The notes under the pieces: model-generated
What the model was told of the DNA's origin: nothing
Seen by the model: only the letters and a program-made list of their open reading frames with translations
The model's database searches: none
Origin: an uncultured Chitinophagaceae bacterium
GTDB lineage: Bacteria; Bacteroidota; Bacteroidia; Chitinophagales; Chitinophagaceae
Direction of reading: 5' to 3'
Length of the DNA: 64,000 nucleotides
Assembly (NCBI GenBank): GCA_903884185.1
Contig: CAISDV010000090.1
Span: forward strand, 47,227-111,226
Part shown: piece by piece, positions 52,777-60,784 of the stretch
How positions within the stretch are numbered: position 1 is the first letter of the stretch
How the letters are laid out: every line of letters starts with the position of its first letter
Made by a program: the position numbers and the translations under genes

Positions 52777-53496
52777 CTACCCCCTCACCAAATCCCCATT
52801 TTTATAGACCGGCAACACATCCGCCACATCTTCCGTAACGCAATATTCCAGATCGCTCTCCAGGCCATAAGAAGCGAGGCGGTGCCAATGTGTGGTGGTG
52901 CGGATAAATTTTTTCATGTCTTCTTTATGTAGCTGGTACATCTGTTCGGCCATTAAGGAAGAATCGCAGTGTATCGTAAAATGTTCTTTGATGCGATCGA
53001 TCACGGCACCTGCAAACAAAGTGTCTTCCAGGTTAAAGCGGTCCTTCCAGGCAGAGCATCCGAGGATCACATTTTTATTTCCCGTGACCAGGTGTTTGCA
53101 TACGGCAGACAAATTCGGAAACGATCCCGTGATCACTTCTGCAGCACCGTTATTCAATGCCATGTGCAATAAACGTGTGCCATTGGTGGTGGTAAGCACA
53201 AGTGTCTTTCCTCCTACCAGGCTTCTTGGGTATTCAGCGGGTGAATTACCATGGGCAAGGCCTTCGATCACTTTACCATCACGTTCACCAGCGGTAATGC
53301 CATGTACTTTATTGCCGATCTCGATGCATTTTTCTACCGTGTCAACCGGGATCACTCTGGCAGCGCCATTATATAAAGCAGTAGCGATGGTGGAAGTGGC
53401 GCGGAATACATCGATCACCACCACAATGCTGTTGCTGATATCATAAATGTCCAGTAAGCGCGGTGAAAGAAGTGTATGCAGGACAGGTTTGCTCAT
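52777..53496 (-). CDS. comB: 2-phosphosulfolactate phosphatase-like protein
   Basis: 239 residues, ComB fold. Conserved: IVVVIDVFRATSTIATALYN, ITAGERDGKVIEGLAHGNSP, SLVGGKTLVLTTTNGTRLLH, NVILGCSAWKDRFNLEDTLF. ComB removes phosphate from 2-phospho-3-sulfolactate in coenzyme M synthesis; Bacteroidota lack that coenzyme but do use sulfonates (for example sulfobacin-type lipids or capnine), so a role in sulfonolipid synthesis is a reasonable guess. Stop codon is abutted by a repeat element. Confidence 0.88.
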   Translation of the reverse strand: MSKPVLHTLLSPRLLDIYDISNSIVVVIDVFRATSTIATALYNGAARVIPVDTVEKCIEIGNKVHGITAGERDGKVIEGLAHGNSPAEYPRSLVGGKTLVLTTTNGTRLLHMALNNGAAEVITGSFPNLSAVCKHLVTGNKNVILGCSAWKDRFNLEDTLFAGAVIDRIKEHFTIHCDSSLMAEQMYQLHKEDMKKFIRTTTHWHRLASYGLESDLEYCVTEDVADVLPVYKNGDLVRG

Positions 53497-53551
53497 TGCC
53501 GCAAATATAATACAGAAATACAGCAGAACCTGTCATGCATACGCGGCATCC

Positions 53552-53896
53552 TCAGGCCACAGGTTTTTTTGTCAGTATCAGCAACTCATTTACCTGTACA
53601 TCGGTGGTGTAGCGCTTATTACCTTCTTTGTCGGTATAGCTGCGGCTTACGAGTTTTCCATCGATCAATACTTCTTTTCCCTTGGTGAGGTATTTGCCTG
53701 CAATCTCGGCGGTCTTTCCCCAGGCAACCACGCTGTGCCATTGTGTTTCGGTTACCTTCTCGCCCTTTGCATTCAGGTAAGTTTCGTCTGTTGCCACGTT
53801 CATGCGGGTTAGCTTTTTTCCGCTTTCAGTTGTCTTTACAACGGGATCCTGTCCCAGGTTGCCGATCAATTGCACTTTGTTCTTCATGTTGTACAT
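53552..53896 (-). CDS. ssb: Single-stranded DNA-binding protein, tail-less
   Basis: 114 residues, a single OB fold: KVQLIGNLGQDPVVKTTESG, WHSVVAWGKTAEIAGKYLTK, KEVLIDGKLVSRSYTDKEGN. It ends QVNELLILTKKPVA directly after the OB domain. The acidic C-terminal tail (DDxLPF) that recruits repair partners is missing, unlike the SSB at 60260. It may be a specialised or accessory SSB. Met4 is a possible alternative start. Confidence 0.88.
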   Translation of the reverse strand: MYNMKNKVQLIGNLGQDPVVKTTESGKKLTRMNVATDETYLNAKGEKVTETQWHSVVAWGKTAEIAGKYLTKGKEVLIDGKLVSRSYTDKEGNKRYTTDVQVNELLILTKKPVA

Positions 53897-54000
53897 AATG
53901 TTTGTTTTATGATGAAGCGGTAAAGTTGGAAGGGAAGAAAAGCGATAGCCGTTTTTTAATTACTTGTATTTGGATGTAAGCGTTTGTAAGCGGGTTTTAG

Positions 54001-54030
54001 TTACCGGTTGCTGGTTACCAGTTGCCAGTT
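54001..54030. repeat. Copy of the ACCGGTTGCTGGTTACCAGTTGCC repeat
   Basis: Related to 7972-8031; inverted components GGTTGCTGGTTACCAGTTGCC. It lies in the leader of the small gene at 54109. The remainder of 53897-54108 shows no gene. Confidence 0.5.
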
Positions 54031-54108
54031 AAAAAAACCTGTCGATTCTGCAACGATTTTTGCCGCAACGCGTTTAATAACAAATTAAACTGCGATCAGA
54101 ATAATTAT

Positions 54109-54372
54109 ATGCGCAACGTGAATAATATCCTGCGAAGGAACAGGCGCATACTGAAAAAATTATTTCCGCCTTCAGGAGAAACGGTGAGGATAACGAAACA
54201 AAAACTTGATTCAAAGGGATTCCTGCCGGAGTATTTTACGCATACCACAACCAATAAAAATGGCAGGATGTATTATTGTTGTTATGATTATGCATACCAG
54301 CAATTGAAGAGCGGGGGCTGCGTGATTGTAAAATTTCACGCAAAGGAATTTCACGCAAAGACGCAAAGTTAA
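54109..54372 (+). CDS. Small conserved hypothetical protein with repeat-derived C-terminus
   Basis: 87 residues from ATG 54109. The N-terminus NVNNILRRNRRILKKLFPPS is basic, then SKGFLPEYFTHTTTNKNGRM and YYCCYDYAYQQLKSG. From about residue 75 the codons lie in the GTTTCACG-type repeat, giving KFHAKEFHAKTQS before the stop. The original C-terminus was probably different. No function known; a longer frame from 54022 adds a Cys-rich sequence without family support. Confidence 0.55.
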   Translation: MRNVNNILRRNRRILKKLFPPSGETVRITKQKLDSKGFLPEYFTHTTTNKNGRMYYCCYDYAYQQLKSGGCVIVKFHAKEFHAKTQS

Positions 54373-54482
54373 AAAAGGCGCAAAGTTATTTCAAGATATC
54401 TTGTGTCTTTGCACCTTTACCTATTATGCAAGCCCAAGATATATCCAACTAAACTTCATGCCTTTGCGCCTTTGCGTGAAAC
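54333..54482. repeat. Paired GTTTCACG...GTGAAAC element
   Basis: Left arm TTTCACGCAAAGGAATTTCA with CGCAAAGACGCAAAG (54334-54368), right arm GCCTTTGCGCCTTTGCGTGA AAC (54460-54482). The left arm lies inside the coding sequence of the 54109 gene; the right arm ends at the base next to the gcvT stop codon. About 90 nt between the arms contain no gene. Confidence 0.75.
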
Positions 54483-55568
54483 CTATACAAAGGGCGCTTT
54501 CACCACTTTGGCTTTCACTAGTGTATTACGTATATCAATAAATATCTCACTATCCGGCGAAGCATGCTCCGTAGCCACGTAACCCAGCCCCACAGCCTTT
54601 CCCAGCGATGGTGCCTGTGTGCCACTGGTTACTTTTCCTATTGTACTTCCTACTGCATCTTTGATCAAATAATCATGACGTGGAATACCGCGGTCGATCA
54701 TTTCAAAACCCACCAGTTTTCTTTTTACGCCTTCTGCTTTTTGTTTTTCCAAAATATCTTTTGCAGTAAAATCTTTTGTAAATTTTGTGATCCAGCCAAG
54801 CCCGCCCTCGAGGGGAGTGGTGGTATCATCAATATCATTTCCATATAAACAATAACCCATTTCCAAACGGAGTGTATCCCTTGCCCCCAACCCGAGAGGT
54901 TTTATACCCGACGCTGCACCTGCGGCAAAAATGGCATCCCATATTTTATCGGCAGCGCCATCTTTGTCTTCAAAATAAATTTCTACCCCGCCTGCACCGG
55001 TGTAACCCGTAGCACTCACGATCACATTATCTACACCCGCAAACTTTCCTTTTGTAAAAGTGTAATATTTCAGGTTCATGATATCAGTATCCACCAATGG
55101 CTGCAGGATCTTTGTTGCATTGGGCCCTTGTATGGCAAGCAAACAGGTCTTATCGCTGATGTTATGCATCTCTGCATTTTTTGTATTGAATTTTGAGATC
55201 CAATCCCAGTCCTTCTGAATATTCCCCGCATTCACTACCAGCATGTACACTTTATTTTCTTCAATACAGTAAACGATCAGGTCATCCACAATACCACCCT
55301 GTTCATTAGGAAGGCAACTGTACTGCGCTTTTCCGGGAGTTAATTTTGAAGCGTCGTTGCTGGTAACACGCTGTATCAGGTCCAATGCATTTTCTCCCTT
55401 CAAAATAAATTCACCCATATGACTTACATCAAATACGCCTGCATTGTTACGCACTGCTGCATGCTCGTCGTTGATGCCTGTATAACTGATGGGCATATTA
55501 TGTCCTGCAAACTCAGCCATCTTGGCGCCCAGGGCAATATGTTTTTGTGTAAAAGGAGTGTTCTTCAT
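54483..55568 (-). CDS. gcvT: Aminomethyltransferase, glycine cleavage T protein
   Basis: 361 residues from ATG 55568. Motifs: [52 protein letters not shown] (Asp95-Asp96, folate-binding/catalytic region), [12 protein letters not shown] and [15 protein letters not shown]. It transfers the methylene unit from the aminomethyl-lipoyl H protein to tetrahydrofolate. A frame reaching 55616 includes 16 extra hydrophobic residues without family support. gcvH is in the same window (22338). Confidence 0.95.
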   Translation of the reverse strand: MKNTPFTQKHIALGAKMAEFAGHNMPISYTGINDEHAAVRNNAGVFDVSHMGEFILKGENALDLIQRVTSNDASKLTPGKAQYSCLPNEQGGIVDDLIVYCIEENKVYMLVVNAGNIQKDWDWISKFNTKNAEMHNISDKTCLLAIQGPNATKILQPLVDTDIMNLKYYTFTKGKFAGVDNVIVSATGYTGAGGVEIYFEDKDGAADKIWDAIFAAGAASGIKPLGLGARDTLRLEMGYCLYGNDIDDTTTPLEGGLGWITKFTKDFTAKDILEKQKAEGVKRKLVGFEMIDRGIPRHDYLIKDAVGSTIGKVTSGTQAPSLGKAVGLGYVATEHASPDSEIFIDIRNTLVKAKVVKAPFV

Positions 55569-55655
55569 ATATGGTCTTATTAAGCCGGGCAAAAATAGGC
55601 ATTGCAGCACCCACATAAAAATAAAAGCGGCAACTTTCGTTAGCGCTGTTCTTGT

Positions 55656-55778
55656 AGATAAGGGATGCGAGATAAGGGATTCGAGATAAAAAACCCCGAG
55701 AGTTTTTAAAGCTCTTATTTTTTTAAGGGTATTACCTATCTCGCATCTTGTATCCCCCCATCCCCCATCCCGTATCCC
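55656..55778. repeat. Heptanucleotide tandem arrays in inverted orientation
   Basis: Left part 55656-55687 (units AGGGATN/GAGATAN) is the reverse complement of the ATCCCNN type; right part 55737-55778 has ATCTCGC, ATCTTGT, ATCCCCC, ATCCCGT units. The space between carries a degenerate AACCCCGAGAG hairpin. Confidence 0.65.
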
Positions 55779-55792
55779 GAAAGGTACAAGTG

Positions 55793-56791
55793 CTAATTTC
55801 TCTTCAGGTATTTAGGCAGATAAGTGGCAATGCCAATTGTCCAGGTGCTCCATCCCAGGTAGAAGAACCGTTGTATCAAGCCTTCATATTCATAGCCAAA
55901 TGGCTTTATGAATCTGAGTAAGATCAGCATCATGATAAAGAAGCCCAATAGGGATAGTTTCTTTAATCCTGGCAACGCTTTATTATTCGGCCATAACAGG
56001 TAACTTAATAAGCTTGCAAGAATAATAAGGAATGGTAACGGACCCAGCAAACCATGAAACTCATTACCTAAAGTAAAGATGCCTGCCCAGGCCATTGTTA
56101 TTGGCATCACAAAAGATAAGATTGCAGGGATCACTGACAGGCCTTTCATTTTTGATGCCCTGTAGAAACCAACAGAAAAGAATATGCTCAAGAGTGAAAT
56201 CAATAGTAAAGCTGATGAAGTAAACATTTCAGAGGCAGTTCCGATGCCGCCTAATTCACTGATGACATTTTTTAAATGATCGTAATGGCCGTGAATAAAA
56301 CCACTGATAAAAGTCATCAGCCAAAAAGCGATCGTTACAACATACCCAAGCTGAAGAAACTTTATTGTATCAATTTTATTTCTGTTAAAATACAAGGCTA
56401 GTAAAATGAACCCAAACGCAAACAAAATGGGTATCAGTATTTTTTTATTGAAAAAGACAGGATCCGCAAGTGTAGCTATTTGCGTATAGCAGGGAGTTTT
56501 CCCATCAAGCAAAATGATAAAATCATATTTTTTCCCCGGCGCTACATTAAATGAAATAGAGTCAATATCTGTTATAAAACTTACTTTCTTTGAGTCATAA
56601 TGCCATTTGCTTCCGATAGAGAAAACATCGGGCTTTTTTGCCGGGTCTAAGGTCCAGCCACCTTTCGCAAAGAATTCATCTCCCACCCTGATATCGGCTT
56701 TTGATGAATTTGCTTTAATAACGGGAATGTCCTGAGCCGTAATGGCTTGTAAGAAAAAAATGCAGGCAATGAGTAAGAGCAGTCTTTTCAT
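55793..56791 (-). CDS. DUF998 membrane protein with exported N-terminal domain
   Basis: 332 residues. Signal peptide ([17 protein letters not shown]), then an extracytoplasmic ~100-residue domain ([20 protein letters not shown] ... [12 protein letters not shown]), then seven membrane segments of DUF998 type with [10 protein letters not shown] and [16 protein letters not shown]. The DUF998 core is found in many bacteria without known function; the attached N-terminal domain is uncommon. Single gene with a terminator upstream at 56843-56880 separating it from the PspC gene. Confidence 0.75.
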   Translation of the reverse strand: MKRLLLLIACIFFLQAITAQDIPVIKANSSKADIRVGDEFFAKGGWTLDPAKKPDVFSIGSKWHYDSKKVSFITDIDSISFNVAPGKKYDFIILLDGKTPCYTQIATLADPVFFNKKILIPILFAFGFILLALYFNRNKIDTIKFLQLGYVVTIAFWLMTFISGFIHGHYDHLKNVISELGGIGTASEMFTSSALLLISLLSIFFSVGFYRASKMKGLSVIPAILSFVMPITMAWAGIFTLGNEFHGLLGPLPFLIILASLLSYLLWPNNKALPGLKKLSLLGFFIMMLILLRFIKPFGYEYEGLIQRFFYLGWSTWTIGIATYLPKYLKRN

Positions 56792-56842
56792 ATGATAAGC
56801 TGGTTATTTTTTTCGGCTATCAAACGCACGCATCTTATCAAA

Positions 56843-56880
56843 AAGGAAGTGTCCCACACTGTGAACAGCACAGGACACTT
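56843..56880 (-). terminator. Terminator of the PadR/PspC operon
   Basis: On the minus strand AAGTGTCC (56880-56873) pairs with GGACACTT (56854-56847) and an inner CTGTG/CACAG, then CCTTTTT, 23 nt after the PspC gene stop. Confidence 0.75.
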
Positions 56881-56902
56881 TTATTCCCAACTTCAACCGA
56901 GT

Positions 56903-59101
56903 TTATATAGAAAATTTCATCATTAAAAAATTAGGTGGCATATCACCGGTTGCTGCTTTTGCCGATGGTTTGCTTTTTTTAGGCTGAACCTTTGGCAGGG
57001 TATCTGGTTTGTAGTGATAGCGTGTGCTGTCTGCGGTCTGCAAGGCCTTGTTGATATCCTGCGCTTCCTTTAACTTCCTATCTCTTTCTTTTATCATCTC
57101 GTCCTTGCTTCTGTTAAAGTTCTCGATAGAAGAGTTGTCACCATTCTCATCGTCGTTGTTTTCTACTTCACCTTTCTTTTTATCTGCGCGCTGCAGTTTA
57201 TTATCGGCTGTCTGAATGTATTCAATACCAGGAGCCCAACTTTCTTCACCCCTGTCCATTTGATCTCTCCATTCCCATTCATTATCCCAATTTAACAGGC
57301 GTACATGCCTGTTCCAGCCCACACTGTTGTCTATCTTGATGCGTTTGCCCACCGGAACAGCTATGTAGAACTCAATATGCTGGTTGCGGAATTTTTCATT
57401 TACAGTTAGCGGGATGCCTTTGTCGAGTATCAGCGAACTGTCTTTCTGTATTACGTTATACCGTATTTTAGAAACGATCTCATCAGCCTCTGCCTTTGTG
57501 CTGCCATTGGCAAAGCTGATCATGGTTACCTGGAAGCTGTCATTCGTTGATTTTACCACATGCACTGCAATGTTCTGTACAAATGCGGTATCATCATCCA
57601 GCGAAGCAAAAGGTTGAAAATCAAACCACCTGCTGCCATAATATTTATTGTAAGGAGGGATGGTCACTTCCAGTTTATTCAACTTTGCATTGTTGATCGG
57701 GATCATTTTCTCCTGCGGATGATTGCTGTAGCGAAAATCATTTCTTAAAGAAGAGATCAAACCAATAAAACATACCAGTCCCAGTAACCATAGTGCCAGG
57801 AATGTAGAACGGATGATGCGGCTATTGGCTTTTGCACGTGCAATACGGCGTATGATAAAAGTAACGATGCCGATAACAGGTACCCAGATAAAGAGCATCA
57901 GTGTTCCCCAGGCAAAAATATTCTGCCAGCCACTGTTGATCACGAATTCTTTAAGAGGTAACATGCCTGTGAATACCACACCCAGTGCAAACAATCCACA
58001 CACCACTGAAAAGAGTACACAACCAATGACAAAATAAGAGAAGATGCGTACAAACATGATGATCACATCACCAAAACCGCGGCTGGTCCTTCTTGCTACG
58101 CTCGCTGCTTCATTGCCAAACTGTTTTCCTTTTTCACCAACTGTCTCCCCGAATTCTTTACCAAACTGTTGTGCTTTTTCTTTTACATCGTTGCCAAATT
58201 GCTGTGCCCTGTCTTTAAAACCTTCCATATCATTCTGGATAGTGCTTTTGATATTGTGCAGGTCAACTTTCTCGCCTTTCATTTCTAATTTATCTGCAGA
58301 ACTTCTTGCTTCAGGCAATACGATCCAGAGAATGATATAAACAAATGTTACACCGGGACTAAATGATACACTAAGAAAATGCGGGAAATCCCAAACAGCC
58401 CAATGCCCAAAACGGAATGCGAAAGAAAAGAACGGGATCAGGAATAATAACCTTGGTATCCACACATTCACACCAAAATATTGTGATAAGCCACTGCATA
58501 CACCCGAAATAATTTTATCATCGGGATCGCGGAATAAACGTTTACGCTGTGATCCTATCACTTTAGTAGCAGTACTTGGAACTGCTACCCACAATATGAG
58601 GTAAGGAATGAAGAGTGGCCCGCAGAAGATCACAAATAATATTCGCACAATAACCGGGTCGGTGCCAAAATAGTTGGCAATACCACTGCATACGCCACCG
58701 AGGAATTTATGATTCTCATCACGGTATAAACGGCGGTTTCCTGTTTGCGTATTTGTGTACGACTGCTGGGATGAAGACTGGCTGCTGCTTTCCTGTTCCT
58801 TCGCTCCGCTGCCTAATTGTGATTTTACTTTTGTTTCATCATCTTCAAAATCCTGCGGGCGTCCCATGCTGTCAATGATGCGCGTTACATCATCATCAGT
58901 GATACAGGTAGTCCCTTTTTTCAGGGTCTCGCCAAAAAGTTCGGCGATGCGGCCTTCAATATCATTAATGATCTCGTCGCGTCCTTCTTCATCAGCAAAA
59001 AAAGTGCGCAAACTTTCTACGTATACTTTAAGTATATCGTAGGCGCCTTCCTCGATGGGGATCACCCTGCCCTGGAAGTTTATATTGATTACTTTTTTCA
59101 T
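56903..59101 (-). CDS. PspC-domain membrane protein with two PspC modules
   Basis: 732 residues. An N-terminal region of ~100 residues (VININFQGRVIPIEEGAYDI ... GRIAELFGETL) has no membrane part. Two PspC domains follow: about 123-180 (RRLYRDENHKFLGGVCSGIA ... YLILWVAVP) and 185-270 (KRLFRDPDDKIISGVCSGLS). Then three or four further membrane helices and a C-terminal ~250-residue extracytoplasmic region ending in a Lys/Glu-rich helix. The layout matches the Bacteroidota PspC proteins regulated by a neighbouring PadR. A role in membrane-stress sensing is inferred from the PspC name only. Confidence 0.87.
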   Translation of the reverse strand: MKKVININFQGRVIPIEEGAYDILKVYVESLRTFFADEEGRDEIINDIEGRIAELFGETLKKGTTCITDDDVTRIIDSMGRPQDFEDDETKVKSQLGSGAKEQESSSQSSSQQSYTNTQTGNRRLYRDENHKFLGGVCSGIANYFGTDPVIVRILFVIFCGPLFIPYLILWVAVPSTATKVIGSQRKRLFRDPDDKIISGVCSGLSQYFGVNVWIPRLLFLIPFFSFAFRFGHWAVWDFPHFLSVSFSPGVTFVYIILWIVLPEARSSADKLEMKGEKVDLHNIKSTIQNDMEGFKDRAQQFGNDVKEKAQQFGKEFGETVGEKGKQFGNEAASVARRTSRGFGDVIIMFVRIFSYFVIGCVLFSVVCGLFALGVVFTGMLPLKEFVINSGWQNIFAWGTLMLFIWVPVIGIVTFIIRRIARAKANSRIIRSTFLALWLLGLVCFIGLISSLRNDFRYSNHPQEKMIPINNAKLNKLEVTIPPYNKYYGSRWFDFQPFASLDDDTAFVQNIAVHVVKSTNDSFQVTMISFANGSTKAEADEIVSKIRYNVIQKDSSLILDKGIPLTVNEKFRNQHIEFYIAVPVGKRIKIDNSVGWNRHVRLLNWDNEWEWRDQMDRGEESWAPGIEYIQTADNKLQRADKKKGEVENNDDENGDNSSIENFNRSKDEMIKERDRKLKEAQDINKALQTADSTRYHYKPDTLPKVQPKKSKPSAKAATGDMPPNFLMMKFSI

Positions 59102-59121
59102 TAGTAGTTCGGTTTTATGGG

Positions 59122-59487
59122 TTAAAGTTGGGTTGGGTTCTCTTCGGAAATAGAATGTTGCTGCGGCTCCGTAAGCGCATGAACTGCATCTGCCAGTTCT
59201 TTCCAGGTGTATTCAAGTTCTTTGTAGAACTCAAGCCCTTTGTCGGTCATGACAAAATATTTCCTGGGAGGGCCGCCACTGCTTTCTACCCAACGGTAAG
59301 TAAGTAGTTGTGCATTCTTTAAGCGGGTAAGCAAAGGATACAAAGTTCCTTCCAGTATATACAAGTTGGCAGCTTTCATCTTCTCAACAATATCACTGGG
59401 ATAAACTTCTCCCTGGCGAATAATGGATAAGATGCAAAACTCCAATACTCCTTTGCGCATCTGGCTCTGTGTATTTTGAATGTCCAT
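59122..59487 (-). CDS. PadR family transcriptional regulator
   Basis: 121 residues. Winged-helix N-terminus KGVLEFCILSIIRQGEVYPS, DIVEKMKAANLYILEGTLYP, LLTRLKNAQLLTYRWVESSG with the GGPPRKYFVMTDKG beta wing, then a C-terminal dimerisation helix. It starts 21 nt upstream of the PspC gene and should repress its own operon, binding the inverted repeat at 59842-59862. Confidence 0.93.
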   Translation of the reverse strand: MDIQNTQSQMRKGVLEFCILSIIRQGEVYPSDIVEKMKAANLYILEGTLYPLLTRLKNAQLLTYRWVESSGGPPRKYFVMTDKGLEFYKELEYTWKELADAVHALTEPQQHSISEENPTQL

Positions 59488-59503
59488 GTTCCGGAGTTTT
59501 TAT

Positions 59504-59537
59504 TTTCTGCCACCTTGTTTTTGCGTGGTAGCAGAAA
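59504..59537. repeat. Imperfect 11-bp inverted repeat in the PadR leader
   Basis: TTTCTGCCACC (59504-59514) and GGTAGCAGAAA (59527-59537) differ by one base. The spacer is 12 nt. Possible attenuator or second operator before the padR start. Confidence 0.4.
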
Positions 59538-59573
59538 GTGAGTGAATATTTTTTTTTGTCTTAGCTGTTGGGT

Positions 59574-59753
59574 TTATACAAAATATCTTCTTTGTACTCT
59601 TACCCTTCTCATGCGCTGTATGTTCCAGAGATCAGCAGCACTCAAAATGTTTTTAGTTGTACCGGTAGCTAAGGTTTCTTTTACTTCCTGTGTCAGGTCC
59701 TGCATCTGTCCCTTGTCGAGGGGAGTGAAGAGGTTTGTGTTTTTCGTTTTCAT
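59574..59753 (-). CDS. Small basic protein, first gene of the PadR/PspC operon
   Basis: 59 residues, ATG 59753, TAA 59576-59574: MKTKNTNLFTPLDKGQMQDL ... SAADLWNIQRMRRVRVQRRYFV. The C-terminus is very basic with two Arg-rich patches, and the SAADLWNIQR element recurs in small proteins of Chitinophagaceae as I recall it. It is separate from PadR by 86 nt. It may bind nucleic acid or a protein partner; no function is known. It had to be found by eye because it is short. Confidence 0.72.
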   Translation of the reverse strand: MKTKNTNLFTPLDKGQMQDLTQEVKETLATGTTKNILSAADLWNIQRMRRVRVQRRYFV

Positions 59754-59822
59754 AAAATTTATTTTAAAAGGTTTAAAGTTGCTTTTTTCATTTTGTCAGG
59801 TGCTTCTCTCACATTGACAACA

Positions 59823-59852
59823 CAAAGATATAATTAATTTGGTACTATGCAA
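59823..59852 (-). promoter_or_regulatory. Promoter of the PadR/PspC operon
   Basis: On the minus strand TTG (59852-59850), 19 nt, then TATCTTTG (59830-59823), a match to the Bacteroidota -33/-7 consensus, 70 nt before the small-protein start. Confidence 0.7.
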
Positions 59853-59862
59853 CACATAGTAC
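59842..59862. promoter_or_regulatory. Perfect inverted-repeat operator, probable PadR site
   Basis: GTACTATG, a 5-nt spacer CAACA and CATAGTAC form an 8-bp perfect dyad that covers the -33 TTG of the promoter. Such symmetric sites of the ATG-N-CAT kind are typical for PadR-family dimers, and the position would block RNA polymerase. Confidence 0.65.
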
Positions 59863-60097
59863 AATGTTTATTTTAGTAATAGGCACAAGATTGTATTATT
59901 TTTTATTATAAATTATTAATAATCAACTGTTTATGTTAATCCTATTTATTTTAAGAAAAATTGGCGATTGTGATGAGCGGTATTTTTGGGGGATAAAAAT
60001 GAGGTGAAGGAGGGTTGGAAAGTTGAAATGATGGAGTTTTAGGGTGAGAGAAGTGAAAAAATTACTATTAATGGTACACATATATATAAGTATAGTG

Positions 60098-60170
60098 GTA
60101 AGATGCCTAGGCATCTTACATTTCGACAGAGTCGCAGGACCAGAGCATCCCCGACAGAGTCGGGGACGAT
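60098..60170. repeat. Palindromes in the gap before ssb
   Basis: A perfect 22-bp palindrome at 60098-60119 (GTAAGATGCC centred on TA) is followed by CATCCCCGACAGAGTCGGGG at 60146-60165, the third copy of the hairpin seen at 20295 and 20334. The rest of 59863-60259 is AT-rich and shows no gene. Confidence 0.6.
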
Positions 60171-60259
60171 AGTGCCGAATATTTTGGTTTGAGCCATTGT
60201 TCTATAAAAAAGTCTAATTTTAAGAATCCCAAAAGAATCTGTATTAAATCTTTGCATGT

Positions 60260-60700
60260 ATGCGCGGCGTAAACAGGGTAATGCTTATTGGTAACCTCGG
60301 TAAAGATCCGGATGTACAACACCTGGAAGGCAATATCGGCGTAGCTAAATTCCCTCTTGCTACTACTGAAACATATAAAGATCGCAGTGGAAAATTAGTA
60401 TCGCAAACAGAATGGCATACCGTAGTTCTCTGGCGCGGGCTTGCAGAACTGGCACAAAAATATTTGCACAAAGGAAGTTTAATATATATAGAAGGACGTT
60501 TGCGTACACGCAGTTGGGAAGACAAAGAAGGCAATAAAAAATTTGCGACAGAAGTAGTGGGCGATAACCTGATCATGCTTGATAAACGCACCGATGCACA
60601 TGGGCCTGTTCCGGGTGCAACGCACGATCCGATAGAAGGATACACAGGTGATGATTCACCTCCTCCTTTGGGCGATCCCGGTGAAACACTTCCGTTTTAA
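60260..60700 (+). CDS. ssb: Single-stranded DNA-binding protein
   Basis: 146 residues. OB fold from RVMLIGNLGKDPDVQHLEGN; WHTVVLWRGLAELAQKYLHK, SLIYIEGRLRTRSWEDKEGN. It ends in the acidic partner-recruiting tip DPGETLPF (DDxLPF-like), so this is the replicative SSB. Followed by gldE and gldD, a conserved neighbourhood in gliding Bacteroidota. Upstream are hairpin repeats. Confidence 0.95.
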   Translation: MRGVNRVMLIGNLGKDPDVQHLEGNIGVAKFPLATTETYKDRSGKLVSQTEWHTVVLWRGLAELAQKYLHKGSLIYIEGRLRTRSWEDKEGNKKFATEVVGDNLIMLDKRTDAHGPVPGATHDPIEGYTGDDSPPPLGDPGETLPF

Positions 60701-60746
60701 TTTTAGTTGAATAGATCTGATGAAAGAAAATATTTTATAATGATTT

Positions 60747-60770
60747 AAGGCCGATATATTGATCGGCCTT
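60747..60770 (+). terminator. Hairpin after ssb
   Basis: AAGGCCGAT-ATATTG-ATCGGCCTT, a 9-bp perfect stem followed by TGTGATAAAT. The T-tract is weak, so it may only partly end transcription before gldE. Confidence 0.6.
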
Positions 60771-60784
60771 TGTGATAAATAAAA

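Noticed and set aside
52461..52838. 125-codon plus-strand frame
   Set aside because: Most of it is read from the GTTTCACG-type repeat element (ALCAFAPWPLCVKP is repeat translation) and it runs into comB antisense.
59754..60259. Small genes in the gap before ssb
   Set aside because: Several short frames of 60-80 codons exist but are low-complexity, AT-rich and without ribosome-site or family support.
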